Shown here one piece after another: positions 52,430 to 62,128 of a stretch of 64,000 nt of DNA. The DNA is from Diplocloster agilis (GTDB lineage: Bacteria > Bacillota > Clostridia > Lachnospirales > Lachnospiraceae). Under the pieces are notes generated by a model that saw nothing but the letters and a program-made list of their open reading frames with translations, was not told the origin of the DNA and did not search any database. Within the stretch, counting starts at the first letter, position 1, and each line of letters starts with the position of its first letter. Position numbers and translations under genes: made by a program. The DNA lies in the NCBI RefSeq assembly GCF_019042275.1, contig NZ_JAHQCW010000007.1, positions 110,626-174,625 on the forward strand, read 5' to 3'.

Positions 52430-53545
52430 TTATTTTTGGAATTCGATTTCCCAAAGGGAAGTGCCGGTGGCAAAGAGTCTGGCTCTTCGTCCTATCCTAT
52501 TGTCATTATCGTAATCTTCGGCGGGAAATACGCTGACATACCATCCTGTCATACTGCCGTCCGGAGCGGTCGCCTGCCTGGCGTCTTCCCCATCCAGAAC
52601 TTTAACCGGTTCAGACCATCCCAGCGGATTGGAAATATCGGGATTAAAGGATACATAATACCCTTCCATGTTCCAGGTCCCGTCATTTACCCGGTTCAGG
52701 AACATAACATAGGTGTTAAGCCAGGTGTTCCAGTGCACGACCGGTCCCCAGAACGCGTTGGCCTGTTTGCTGTGCCAGTCTTCGAACACCGGGATGACCG
52801 GCTGCGCGTATCCGCCGATTCCAGGTTCCCTCCATTCACCGTCTCTCCACTTCCAGACCTTGCCTGCAGGCCGGTCCAGATCTTTCAGGCTCATCCGGGC
52901 AAATCCCAGTCCCTGGTTCTCTTTTCCTCCGTAAAACGTGGTGATGAAAAAGTATACAAACTCTTCCTCCTTATCCACGCAGGTCCCAAAGTCTCCTTCC
53001 CCTCCAAAATACCAGGCGTCCGAAGATGTGGAGGATACCAGATCCTCCGGCGCCGAGATGACAAATCCCAGATCTTTCCAGGTCTTTCCCTTGTCTTCCG
53101 ACACCAGCGCTCCTATTTTTGGCTTTGTAGGGTACCGCTCAAAAAATTTGCTGCCCGGCGGTATGCTCATGGTTCGCAGAGTCTCTTCTTTTTCCTGCTG
53201 CACCTTACTGCTCCCGTAATATTCTCCCGGCTTCTCCAGGCCGTCCGGTTCCAGATGGTACCAGCCATAGAGTTTCCCACCGGGGACCTTCCAGATCCCT
53301 TCCAGCCACTGGCCTCCGTTCTGCCGCACATCGAAAGTCACAGGCTCACTTGCCTCCAAATCATAGAGGCTGGTGCCGGAGGTCCTCCACGGCAGCTCCC
53401 AGGAATTGAAAATATACAGACGTTCTTCTTCCGAATCCCAGAACCCGGGACTGTGGCAGTCCGTTTGGCTCTTATCATTCACTTCCGGCACTCTGGCTCC
53501 CGGATAGACAATCTTCGGGGCAGGTATTAATTTCACTGTTGGCAT
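52430..53545 (-). CDS. Beta-propeller glycosidase-like protein with BNR/Asp-box
   Basis: A 371-residue protein without signal peptide. It reads as a beta-propeller: a BNR/Asp-box SEDKGKTW is at residues 149-156, and SPGFWDSEEERLYIFNSWEL, DFGTCVDKEEEFVYFF, TWLNTYVMFLNRVN and TAPDGSMTGWYVSVF are blade-like repeats. Sialidase-type, GH43-type and GH130-type enzymes have such folds. I cannot assign a family or catalytic triad. It sits between two sugar-metabolism genes, 10 bp after the isomerase-like gene and 28 bp before the epimerase. AGGAGGT precedes the ATG. Confidence 0.65.
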   Translation of the reverse strand: MPTVKLIPAPKIVYPGARVPEVNDKSQTDCHSPGFWDSEEERLYIFNSWELPWRTSGTSLYDLEASEPVTFDVRQNGGQWLEGIWKVPGGKLYGWYHLEPDGLEKPGEYYGSSKVQQEKEETLRTMSIPPGSKFFERYPTKPKIGALVSEDKGKTWKDLGFVISAPEDLVSSTSSDAWYFGGEGDFGTCVDKEEEFVYFFITTFYGGKENQGLGFARMSLKDLDRPAGKVWKWRDGEWREPGIGGYAQPVIPVFEDWHSKQANAFWGPVVHWNTWLNTYVMFLNRVNDGTWNMEGYYVSFNPDISNPLGWSEPVKVLDGEDARQATAPDGSMTGWYVSVFPAEDYDNDNRIGRRARLFATGTSLWEIEFQK

Positions 53546-53555
53546 TTTATACCTC

Positions 53556-55406
53556 CTAACCTTTTTTCCACCGCAGCTGCACCACGGTACAGCTTCCAGC
53601 TCCTTCGTTTATCAATTCATAATCCCCAAAACAGGCCGGAACGATTACGCTCTGCCATTTTTCAATCTGAGACTGATACTGGGGATTTTCCTTGGATCTG
53701 AGTACGACCCGTTCTCCGGCCGTCAGTGTCAGGATCTGCATATATTTTCCTCCGGTCGAATTCTCACCCCTTTTTTCAAAGTGGATTCTCTCGATATGAA
53801 ACGGCATCTCCGGCACGGTATCGTATTGATCGGTACTATAGTCTCTGTTCCATTCCCGCACCCTTGGTTTGGCCAGCAGATGATCCTTTACCCATTTCTC
53901 CCTGCGGCACCTGTCCATGCGGAATCCATGTTCCGTATGCATCTTAAGCGGCCGGCCTGTCATATCCTGAGTGGAATCTTCCCAGGATTTTCTGGCAAAA
54001 TCATACAGGAAAAATGAATATTCCGTTCCCGCATTGCTGGTACAGGTATCCATCTCCAGGATCAGTTGGTTCCCGCCATGTCCATGGACCGTTCCGGGCG
54101 GTATCAGATACAGATCCCCTTCGCTGCTGTCCCAGCGGATGACATAATCCCGCCAATTCTCGATCGGAATCTGGTTCTCAGATTCCCGGCATAGTTTTTC
54201 CCACTCCTCCAGATCCGCATCCTCCCGGTAACCCAGCCAGGTATTCGCGTCCTGATAAGCTTCCGCCACATAATATGTCTCATATCTCCCAAGAGGCTCT
54301 TTAAAATTGCGGCGCACATAATCCGTGCTGGGATGCAGGTGCAGCGGCATACTGGTCCGCTCTGCCGGCTGAGGGGTATCAAAGTATCCGTCATTGAGCC
54401 ATACGTCAAAGGGCAGCACGCCGGGATAAGTCTCGTGAATATATCGTCCGACGAACTCCTCCGGATACTGCATCAGATTCATAACCGGCATCTGAATCAT
54501 TTCTTCGTTCCCGATATCTACCAGTATACTAAGCTCAGGCCCTGCCGTTTCGTTCCACGCATTACAGCCCAGGCCCGGTACGTCCCACAGATCTTTATAC
54601 CGGTATGCTCCCCAGTTGCCCGGCTGAAAAATCTTCACTTCTTTGACCGGATAGCGGACAAGAGTTCGGATGATTTCATCATAACTCTGGCGGGGCATAC
54701 ATTTGGGATGCTTCGGATTTACGCACTCCACATAATAATCCATACGCTGCAGCGCGTAATCTTTTTGCCGTAACAAGAGATAATGGTCTATGTAATAGTA
54801 TTCTTTCCAGTTATAGTCCGGATTACTGCTCTTAAAGCCAAAGGGTATCAGCTTGCCGTCCCACATTTTCCAAAGAAGCGGCTGTCTGGTATAATCAAAA
54901 TAGTAATACAGATCATATAAATCATCCAGTTTTCTGCTTCCCGAACCATATCCAAATACAAGGATTGCAGAACATTTTGCCGTCTGCTGCTTTCGGCGCT
55001 CAGACAGACTTTCCCGCAATACCGCACATTTCTCTTCGTCCATCAGATCCTCAATTACACCGTCCTCACACACGATGCCAAAACTGGGATCTTCCGTCAG
55101 ATAAGGCTGTTTATACCGCATGATAAGGTCTATCGGCTGAAACAGCCCGGCAGCCGGGACTGTTTCTATCCCGATCTTCATACTCTTGCCGAGTGCGCTT
55201 ACTTCGTTTAGAAGCGGAGCCCATTCTACCCCGTACCACCCTTCCATAGCTACCAGAACTGTACTTTTTGTTGACGCATACTTTTCGCGGATCTGATCCA
55301 GAATGGAACGGGCAACCTCTCTGCCTCCGCTGACCACAGACGCGGCCGTCTGTTCGGATACCTGAATGCTGTTTTTTGCATTGTGTGCGTATTCATATAA
55401 TGGCAT
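53556..55406 (-). CDS. Class I mannose-6-phosphate isomerase-like protein with extra N-terminal domain (paralogue 2)
   Basis: A 616-residue paralogue of the 36501 gene. The ManA-like half shows HPSTDYVRRNFKEPLG, RYETYYVAEAYQDANTWLGY and GDLYLIPPGTVHGHGG, the metal and active-site blocks of type I phosphomannose isomerase. The N-terminal 250 residues again hold a P-loop-like strand VAMEGWYGVEWAPLL without GKS. The whole length aligns with paralogue 1. Two such genes in one region suggest specialised sugar substrates. Its upstream neighbour, 133 bp away, belongs to the more AT-rich block, and the composition change lies in that gap. AGGAGG precedes the start. Confidence 0.75.
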   Translation of the reverse strand: MPLYEYAHNAKNSIQVSEQTAASVVSGGREVARSILDQIREKYASTKSTVLVAMEGWYGVEWAPLLNEVSALGKSMKIGIETVPAAGLFQPIDLIMRYKQPYLTEDPSFGIVCEDGVIEDLMDEEKCAVLRESLSERRKQQTAKCSAILVFGYGSGSRKLDDLYDLYYYFDYTRQPLLWKMWDGKLIPFGFKSSNPDYNWKEYYYIDHYLLLRQKDYALQRMDYYVECVNPKHPKCMPRQSYDEIIRTLVRYPVKEVKIFQPGNWGAYRYKDLWDVPGLGCNAWNETAGPELSILVDIGNEEMIQMPVMNLMQYPEEFVGRYIHETYPGVLPFDVWLNDGYFDTPQPAERTSMPLHLHPSTDYVRRNFKEPLGRYETYYVAEAYQDANTWLGYREDADLEEWEKLCRESENQIPIENWRDYVIRWDSSEGDLYLIPPGTVHGHGGNQLILEMDTCTSNAGTEYSFFLYDFARKSWEDSTQDMTGRPLKMHTEHGFRMDRCRREKWVKDHLLAKPRVREWNRDYSTDQYDTVPEMPFHIERIHFEKRGENSTGGKYMQILTLTAGERVVLRSKENPQYQSQIEKWQSVIVPACFGDYELINEGAGSCTVVQLRWKKG

Positions 55407-55538
55407 TGTTTAACCTCCTGTTTTACTTATATACTAAGAATAATCAAACGAACCTTCATTTTCTTGAAAAAATGTGTATGTTTAGTGTATAAATGTAACT
55501 CGTATCCGTACCATATAGCCGGAAGCCGTTGGTAACGT
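55407..55538. other. Gap at a composition boundary
   Basis: 132 bp, AT-rich, between the GC-richer isomerase-like gene and the AT-richer glycosidase gene. No clear promoter, terminator or att-like repeat is visible; TATATAAG on the minus strand near 55430 lacks a -35. Confidence 0.4.
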
Positions 55539-57011
55539 TCAGATAATGCCCGCGTCGCTGTCATTCAAAAGATAAGTAGAATAAACATAAATTCCACCGT
55601 TTTGAATCACATCCGTAAATTCCCCGTCTTCCGTAATATCAGCCAATGCAAGCGGATTTACCGTAACATCCGTCTGATCTGCGGCATCAGGGGTAAGACC
55701 ATATTTATACAGTTTTAATTCAGATTGGATACCTGCAAGTTCAAATTTCGTATGAATATCTTTCTGTGCATTGTTAACAACAATAATGGTAACATTGTTG
55801 TCCTGTCCAAGAAATGTTGCAACATCCAGATATTTCATATCGGAATAGGAATACACAACCGTCGGCCTTTTAGATAAATAACGCGATAACATTCCTTGTA
55901 TATAATAAGTATTCGGATGTGGCGTCACATTCTCAAAAAGGCAGTCATTATCAGGATCATAGGAATCGATCATCTGCCAGTTGCCGTCCAAAGCGCCGCG
56001 GTTCATATAATTCCAACGCAAAAATCCGTCACACCCGGCATTTGCTTCCCGTAATGTCCAGCCGGCCAATTCCAGGTTTTTCTCATACGTTGTATTGATA
56101 AAAGGAATATGTACCCCGTATTCCCCTATAAAGAAGGGCTTACCCTCGCTTCTGGCGCCGGCGATCCAGTCTAAGTACAAAGGCGGCGTATCTTTGGTAA
56201 TAGAATAAATGTGATTTTCATAGACGCCTAAACGCTCATCCGGCATAAATTTATTAGCAAAAATATAGTCCGGTCCGGCTATAGGGATTTGCAATTTAAT
56301 TTTCTTAAATGCAGCTGTTACCGCATTTAAGCCGTCATCCAATGTCGCGCCGTTATCCCAGCTTCCCTTAATCACATTTGCGGTATTAAAGTCCGTTCTG
56401 TCATAGTAATCAGCCATGCAAAAATCTTCCCCCTGTTTTACTGCGTCATCAGGCCACCCCGCAATAACAGGATTCGGCTCATTGCCGATACATACACACT
56501 TAATACAGGTATATCCTTTCTCATTTACAAGATAATCAACCATTCCTGAAAATGACTCCGCCCAAGCCTTAACATCTCTCGGTGCTTGTGTAATCGTTGA
56601 TACTACATGTTCTGGAAAATTCCACTTGCAGCGATGCCACATTTCAGTTAAAAAAACATCTACTTCTTTTTCCTGGCACCAATCCAGGATCTGTATAATA
56701 TTCCTCATTTCATTATTATCCCAATCATAGAGCCCAAATCTTTCAGGCATATACATCGCCTGCTCTATCTCTAACCGGATAAAATTAATTCCCAGCCATT
56801 CCGCATGTCTGAAAATTTGCTTCCATCTTCTTTGATCTGTATGATGGGGGATCGCTCCAAAGGAACTGACTCCCATCGTATCTAATGTGTTTGTGTTCGG
56901 GTAAAACACAGGTTTATCAAACACCTCCCAATTCTGCCCGATCCCGTAAGCCATTTTATGTACAAAATCTTTCAGATCGATACGAATCCTCGCCAGATTG
57001 CTATTTTCCAT
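55539..57011 (-). CDS. Clan GH-A glycoside hydrolase
   Basis: A 490-residue cytoplasmic (beta/alpha)8 glycosidase. The acid/base glutamate is E178 in CIGNEPNP and the nucleophile E297 in FIGEYGVHI, on strands 4 and 7 as in GH5, GH30 and GH39. About 100 C-terminal residues form a small beta domain (TVVYSYSDMKYLDVATFLG onward). A retaining endo- or exo-glycosidase on mannosides, glucosides or xylosides is possible, and the subfamily cannot be fixed. No signal peptide, so it acts on imported sugars. It lies 22 bp after the permease gene; AAGGAG precedes the start. Confidence 0.82.
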   Translation of the reverse strand: MENSNLARIRIDLKDFVHKMAYGIGQNWEVFDKPVFYPNTNTLDTMGVSSFGAIPHHTDQRRWKQIFRHAEWLGINFIRLEIEQAMYMPERFGLYDWDNNEMRNIIQILDWCQEKEVDVFLTEMWHRCKWNFPEHVVSTITQAPRDVKAWAESFSGMVDYLVNEKGYTCIKCVCIGNEPNPVIAGWPDDAVKQGEDFCMADYYDRTDFNTANVIKGSWDNGATLDDGLNAVTAAFKKIKLQIPIAGPDYIFANKFMPDERLGVYENHIYSITKDTPPLYLDWIAGARSEGKPFFIGEYGVHIPFINTTYEKNLELAGWTLREANAGCDGFLRWNYMNRGALDGNWQMIDSYDPDNDCLFENVTPHPNTYYIQGMLSRYLSKRPTVVYSYSDMKYLDVATFLGQDNNVTIIVVNNAQKDIHTKFELAGIQSELKLYKYGLTPDAADQTDVTVNPLALADITEDGEFTDVIQNGGIYVYSTYLLNDSDAGII

Positions 57012-57033
57012 AATGTTCTCCTTCCATCATGTG

Positions 57034-57873
57034 CTATTCTTTAATCGCCCCTGCTATAATTCCTTTTGTCATCTGCTTATTAAATAATATAAAGATAATA
57101 ATTGCCGGTACCGTACTTAAAAACATAACGGCAAACTGCACGGTATAATTTGATGTATACTTCCCTGAAAAATTCATAACCGCAAAAGGAAGCGTCCGGA
57201 TAGTATCACTGCTTGTATAGGTCGCCGCCATAATAAATTCATTCCAGCAATTAAAAAAGGTCATTGTGGCAACGGTTACCGCAGCAGGTTTGGAAAGCGG
57301 AATCACTACATTTTTTATAATTCTTAACACGCCGCATCCATCCATAACAGCCGCCTCTTCCAGGCTTCTTGGTATCCCCTCTATAAAACCTGACATAATA
57401 AAGAGTCCCAATGACATACTGAATGCGATATATGGTAAGATCAATGCTATACGGGTATTTAAAATACCGTAAGCTTGAAACGCAAAAAAATTCGGTAATA
57501 AGGTGGTATGAATGGGTATCATGATCCCGGTTATTAATAATGTATAGACAAATCTGCTGCCTTTCCATTTCATTCGGATCAACGCATATCCCAAACAGAT
57601 ACTTAAAGTAATGACTACGGCTATCGTTATTCCGGTAATGAATAAACTGTTTAACAGATAATTAAAAAACTTTCCGTCTACAATCGCAGAAAAATAATTT
57701 GACCATAACGGCGGAGCCGGAAGCTTCATAATAGAATCTCCATAAAAATCGCTGTTGCTCAATAAAGAATAATCCAGCAGCCACACTAATGGAAACAGAT
57801 TAAGCAACGCAACCACAGAAAGCAGGATCAGAAGTCTTGCCCTTTTCCATTTCTTCTTTTTCTCCGCAATCAT
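57034..57873 (-). CDS. Sugar ABC transporter permease (MalG/AraQ type)
   Basis: A 279-residue permease with six spans and EAA loop EEAAVMDGCGVLRIIKNVVIPL near residues 170-192, ending GIIAGAIKE. It forms the inner-membrane pore with the permease encoded directly upstream, whose stop touches its start (TAAATG). GAGGGG is upstream. Part of the AT-richer second locus with its own binding protein; ATPase again absent. Confidence 0.92.
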   Translation of the reverse strand: MIAEKKKKWKRARLLILLSVVALLNLFPLVWLLDYSLLSNSDFYGDSIMKLPAPPLWSNYFSAIVDGKFFNYLLNSLFITGITIAVVITLSICLGYALIRMKWKGSRFVYTLLITGIMIPIHTTLLPNFFAFQAYGILNTRIALILPYIAFSMSLGLFIMSGFIEGIPRSLEEAAVMDGCGVLRIIKNVVIPLSKPAAVTVATMTFFNCWNEFIMAATYTSSDTIRTLPFAVMNFSGKYTSNYTVQFAVMFLSTVPAIIIFILFNKQMTKGIIAGAIKE

Positions 57874-58758
57874 TTATTTTTCCCCTCTTTCCGCTGTTAT
57901 CTGTTTCGTTATAAAATTTGCAATTAAGCAAATCACAATGAATACTACTGAAATTGCATTCGCATAACCATATTTTTGGTCGGAAAATGCTTTCACATAT
58001 AAATAGTTTGCAACAAATTGTGTCGCATTACCCGGAGCGCCATTCGTTGTAAGATAAACTGTTTCCATCATCTTCAAAGCATTCACGATTGCAAGAGTTA
58101 TATTAATACGGATAATTGGTTTTAACTGTGGTAAAATTATTTTCGTGATTAGATGACCATCCGCCGCGCCGTCAATCCGAGCCGCATCTATCTGGTCTGC
58201 GGGAATGCCCTTTACACCTGCATAGTATATAAGCATAGACCAGCCAAACCCAACCCAAATCTCTATCAGAACAATCGCAATCAATGCTGTGGTTGTTTCC
58301 GTCATCCAAGCTTGGCACCACGATGTAAGCCCAACGGCTTTTAATATTTTATTGACAAGCCCAAACGTAGGATCCAGCATATTCATCCAAAGTTTCGCAG
58401 TTACGACTACCGAAGTCATACTTGGTATAAAAATCAAAACTCTGAATATTTTTTCCCATACTCCACCCGCTTTATCGACATAGATCGCACAAACGATACT
58501 TAAAGGATGTTGAATGATAATGAGTCCGGCTGATAAGATAAAAACATTTCGAATAGACAGCCACATGATTTTGTCATCCATAATTAACTTTTTATAATTT
58601 GTTAAACCCACAAACTTCATAGCGTCAATGCCGTTATAGTCAGTTACGGAGTAAAAAACGCTCATAAAGATAGGTACTAAAATAACGAGGCAAAAAATAA
58701 TTATACCTGGCAATACCAGAAGGGCGATCATTTTTTTGTTGCTCAATACCTTACTCAT
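57874..58758 (-). CDS. Sugar ABC transporter permease (UgpA/MalF type)
   Basis: A 294-residue permease with six spans and the EAA-type loop DAARIDGAADGHLITKIILPQL near residues 190-211. It works with the binding lipoprotein encoded 46 bp upstream. I set the start at 58758 because GGAGG is seven bases before that ATG. The first ATG at 58764 would be only one or two bases from the ribosome site. Belongs to the CUT1 family, so oligosaccharides are the likely substrates. Confidence 0.92.
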   Translation of the reverse strand: MSKVLSNKKMIALLVLPGIIIFCLVILVPIFMSVFYSVTDYNGIDAMKFVGLTNYKKLIMDDKIMWLSIRNVFILSAGLIIIQHPLSIVCAIYVDKAGGVWEKIFRVLIFIPSMTSVVVTAKLWMNMLDPTFGLVNKILKAVGLTSWCQAWMTETTTALIAIVLIEIWVGFGWSMLIYYAGVKGIPADQIDAARIDGAADGHLITKIILPQLKPIIRINITLAIVNALKMMETVYLTTNGAPGNATQFVANYLYVKAFSDQKYGYANAISVVFIVICLIANFITKQITAERGEK

Positions 58759-58804
58759 TATCATTCCTCCACGGTAATCAATTGTCGCTTATGCACTAAT
58801 CGCT

Positions 58805-60139
58805 TTATTTTTCCATATCGCTTTTTGCTGTGTCCGCAGCTTTATCTAATTCGGCAAGGCATTCCTCCGCAGAAGCATTTCCCGAAACAGCATTTTGACA
58901 AATAGACATACACGCCGTCATAAACTCAGATGTGCTGCTGTCATAAAAATCTACTCCGCTGGTGGAAGATGCATTCGCCAAAATTTCGACTAAATCTTTT
59001 TGCAGCTGGCTGTCATTATCTGAGACATATTTGGTTGCGTCCTGAGCCGGGAAATTTAATCCGTTTTCCCAGGATAACTTTGCCCAATTCTCCGGTTTCA
59101 TTAAATAATTCAAAAATTTAATACATTCATCTTTCAATTTTGAATTCGCGGAAACTCCATATCCTCCTCCATACCATGCTACCAAGTCCGTATTTTTCCC
59201 ATTTTCTGTAAACGCCGGTAAGTATCCGGCCCGTACATTCTCCCTGAATTCCTCAGGTAATGTCTCGTCCGTTGCCATTCCCATATCCCATTCGCCCATG
59301 TAATACATGGCCGCTTTTCCCTGTGTAAATAAGTTCATCGCCGCACCGTATTCACTGGCAGCGAATCCTTCCTGGGCAAAATTGGATTTTGTTAATTCCT
59401 GCATTAATTCAATTGCTTTTATAAAATTATCGTTACCGCTAAACTGGATTTTTCGGTCAACGGCATCATAGATCTCCTGCTGGTTACCGGAAGTTTTCAG
59501 TATAACTTCCTGAAAATACAGCGCCAGAGGCCATTGTTCCTGGCCCGAAAGCGAGCAGGGGATGATACCATTCTTTAAAAACACCTCACTGCAATGTTTC
59601 AATTCTTCCAGATTTGTCGGAAAATCCAGGTCATATTGATCAAATAAAGCCTGATTATAATATAAAACCATAAAATCAGTATTTCTTGGCAATCCGTAAA
59701 GCTTACCATCGAATTTGTATCCATCTAATGCGCCTTGGATAAAATCATAGTTTTCATAATCTTCCTCCGATAGATCTGCAAGCGCATTGCTGTTGAGCAA
59801 AGGGGTGATTTCCGCAGGCAGCGAATTGACATAGAGCATATCCGGCAGATTATTGGACGCTATATACGCTTTTAATTTTTGGCTAAAAGAAACATCATCC
59901 AAAGTTTCTACCTCAAACGTAACGTTGGGATTTTCTTTACAATAATTGTCCATAATCATTTGTTCCAGTTTACCTTGCCCGGTCGATCGGTCCGGTAAGT
60001 TAGAAAAAAAACGGATTGTGATTTTCTCATCTGTTTTCGCATACTGACTATCATTGTCGTTCGATGCCGTTTCACCGGCACACCCTGTCATGGCGAATAC
60101 AATGCTAATAACCAATAAATACGCTAAAATTTTTTTCAT
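58805..60139 (-). CDS. Sugar-binding lipoprotein of ABC importer
   Basis: A 444-residue lipoprotein with lipobox MTGC (Cys20) and an SBP_bac_1 fold (KITIRFFSNLPDRSTGQGKL after the linker; GKLYGLPRNTDFMVLYYNQA near residue 145; GKAAMYYMGEWDMGMA near 272). First gene of the operon binding protein, two permeases, GH-A enzyme, and probably the isomerase-like, propeller and epimerase genes. Divergent from a kinase gene. AAAGGAGG lies ten bases before the ATG. TTAC-ATTT repeats upstream may bind the neighbouring regulator. Confidence 0.9.
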   Translation of the reverse strand: MKKILAYLLVISIVFAMTGCAGETASNDNDSQYAKTDEKITIRFFSNLPDRSTGQGKLEQMIMDNYCKENPNVTFEVETLDDVSFSQKLKAYIASNNLPDMLYVNSLPAEITPLLNSNALADLSEEDYENYDFIQGALDGYKFDGKLYGLPRNTDFMVLYYNQALFDQYDLDFPTNLEELKHCSEVFLKNGIIPCSLSGQEQWPLALYFQEVILKTSGNQQEIYDAVDRKIQFSGNDNFIKAIELMQELTKSNFAQEGFAASEYGAAMNLFTQGKAAMYYMGEWDMGMATDETLPEEFRENVRAGYLPAFTENGKNTDLVAWYGGGYGVSANSKLKDECIKFLNYLMKPENWAKLSWENGLNFPAQDATKYVSDNDSQLQKDLVEILANASSTSGVDFYDSSTSEFMTACMSICQNAVSGNASAEECLAELDKAADTAKSDMEK

Positions 60140-60180
60140 AGTAAACCTCCTTTAAATTATGATTGCAATTCTGCTGTCAG

Positions 60181-60258
60181 TTACAAATTTACTGTAGCAT
60201 CCGCATGTTTTTGTATCAATTACACATTTTTATTATTTGTTTTGATATTTACGCATTT
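60181..60258. promoter_or_regulatory. Repeated TTACRMATTT motifs between divergent operons
   Basis: TTACAAATTT (60181-60190), TTACACATTT (60220-60229) and TTACGCATTT (60249-60258) in the same orientation, 39 and 29 bp apart. Candidate sites for the YesN-like regulator of this locus. The spacing is not a neat multiple of the helix, which lowers confidence. Confidence 0.4.
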
Positions 60259-60328
60259 ATTCCATGCTTATTGTCATACTTGTTCATAATTGATATTATG
60301 ACACTGAAGAAGTTTAAGGAGGTACATC

Positions 60329-62113
60329 ATGATTCATTCCATCTATTCTGTGTTTATGAATGCCAAATACAAATATAAACTAATCTTTTGTTTCTCCTTA
60401 ATCATTATTATTTCTACAACCGCAATCACTGCGTATCTATATAATACCGCTTCGCTGTATGTTTACTCAGAAATTAAGAGTAATAATGAGTTAGCGCTCT
60501 CGAATGCCAAGTCGTTTCTGGAAATGGTAGCAGAGGAAACCGAATATATCTCTACCGTATTGTGTACGGATTCCTCTATTCAATCGGAATTAAAAGCACA
60601 GCCTTTGAATAACGCCGCCGCACATACAAATACTATAAATTTTATATCTACCATTTTTGCAACAAACAACTATCTGGGAAGCGTCCAAATATATAGCAAT
60701 TATGAGCAGCCCTATTACTACTCTTTTAATGATATGAGCCGGGGAGCCGCAAGCTTATCCGCTCTGATGCGTACACCGCTTTACCAACAGGCTGTTGAGG
60801 CTTCCGGCGCTCCCGTATGGGATTATATTGAGGCCGGTGAAAACGAATATATGGAGTACAGTGCTTATCCGAGAATACTTTTGTGCCGCATTATCAAAGA
60901 TAATTATTCCCAAAAGACAATTGGGGCGCTGATTCTGGGAATACGCCTGGACTCTATCTCTAATAAATTAACCGCGCTTATTCCAAGTGAGGGAGCGCTT
61001 GCCGTACTGGACGACGGGCAGAATATTTTATTCTCATCGGCTGAATTTCACGGTTCTGAGCTAGAATCATTAAAAAAACCTTCCGGGACATCAACTCGCA
61101 CCTTGTCTTCTGATCATTCTGAGTATATTTATACGTACGGTGTACTCCCTTCCTTTCATTGGCTTTTGGTCTACGAGTATTCCAACAGTTCCATGTTGTC
61201 GCTTCTATTTCACGCCAAAACAGTTTCTTTTCTAATTGTTATTATTTCACTAATATTAGCGGTTCTCGTATCCATTTATTTGAGCAACATACTCACTTCT
61301 CCACTGCAAAAATTATTAAATGCAATGAGAAAGTTTCGGTCCGGGGATTTTAATTCTCATGTAAATTTTTCTTTTTACGACGAAATTGGGGAGTTAGGCA
61401 AGGGATATGATGAAATGGTAGATGAAACAAGGCGGCTCATCGCAAGCACCTGGCAGTTGGAGTTAAAAAAACGGGAAGCAGAGCTGGCGTCACTGCAATC
61501 TCAGATCAATCCTCATCTGCTATATAATACCCTGGATTCCATTTACTGGCATTTGATGTCCAAAAACACCGAAAATGCAGCTCAGACAATCATCTTGCTG
61601 TCAAAGATATTCCGCCAGACATTGAGCCAGGGAAAAAGTTTTATCTCCGTCTCCTCGGAACTAGAGCTGGTCACTAACTATCTCTCTTTACAACAGATGC
61701 TAATGCATGACCGGTTACACTTTGATATTCTGGTTACCTCCGATGCGGCAGACATCATGATCCCGAAATTAATCATTCAGCCTTTTGTGGAAAATTCTGT
61801 TATTCATGGATTACAGCCAACAGCTGCTAATGGTTATCTAACCGTAAATGTTTACATTGAACAAAAACAGTTAGTGATTTTAATTACCGATAATGGGATT
61901 GGCTGTTCCACAAACAGCCTGGAAGAATTATTTGAAAAAACCAAAGATCGCACGAACTATAGCGGTTTTGCCATTAAAAATGTATATTCCCGTTTAAAAC
62001 TCCAGTATGAAGATGAATGTTCCATTGCCTTTACCTCACACCCCGGAAAAACCGAAGTAGTGATACGGATACCATTATTGAATGCAGAAACAGAAAATTG
62101 TGCCAAAAATTAA
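60329..62113 (+). CDS. Sensor histidine kinase, YesM/LytS-like (second locus)
   Basis: A 594-residue membrane kinase of the same group as the one at 43593, though the sequences are clearly different. Span 1 is at residues about 15-35, the outer sensor at about 40-285, and span 2 near 290-315 (VSFLIVIISLILAVLVSIYL). Then come HAMP, phospho-acceptor H396 in SQINPHLLYNTL, and an HATPase_c domain with FVENSVIHGL and DNGIGC. It is in the AT-richer block and followed 15 bp later by its response regulator. AAGGAGG precedes the ATG. Confidence 0.9.
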   Translation: MIHSIYSVFMNAKYKYKLIFCFSLIIIISTTAITAYLYNTASLYVYSEIKSNNELALSNAKSFLEMVAEETEYISTVLCTDSSIQSELKAQPLNNAAAHTNTINFISTIFATNNYLGSVQIYSNYEQPYYYSFNDMSRGAASLSALMRTPLYQQAVEASGAPVWDYIEAGENEYMEYSAYPRILLCRIIKDNYSQKTIGALILGIRLDSISNKLTALIPSEGALAVLDDGQNILFSSAEFHGSELESLKKPSGTSTRTLSSDHSEYIYTYGVLPSFHWLLVYEYSNSSMLSLLFHAKTVSFLIVIISLILAVLVSIYLSNILTSPLQKLLNAMRKFRSGDFNSHVNFSFYDEIGELGKGYDEMVDETRRLIASTWQLELKKREAELASLQSQINPHLLYNTLDSIYWHLMSKNTENAAQTIILLSKIFRQTLSQGKSFISVSSELELVTNYLSLQQMLMHDRLHFDILVTSDAADIMIPKLIIQPFVENSVIHGLQPTAANGYLTVNVYIEQKQLVILITDNGIGCSTNSLEELFEKTKDRTNYSGFAIKNVYSRLKLQYEDECSIAFTSHPGKTEVVIRIPLLNAETENCAKN

Positions 62114-62128
62114 AAGGAAAAGAGAAGT

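Noticed and set aside
52436..53530. 364-codon plus-strand ORF opposite the propeller gene
   Set aside because: Mirror of a real gene with a good ribosome site; no domain is seen.
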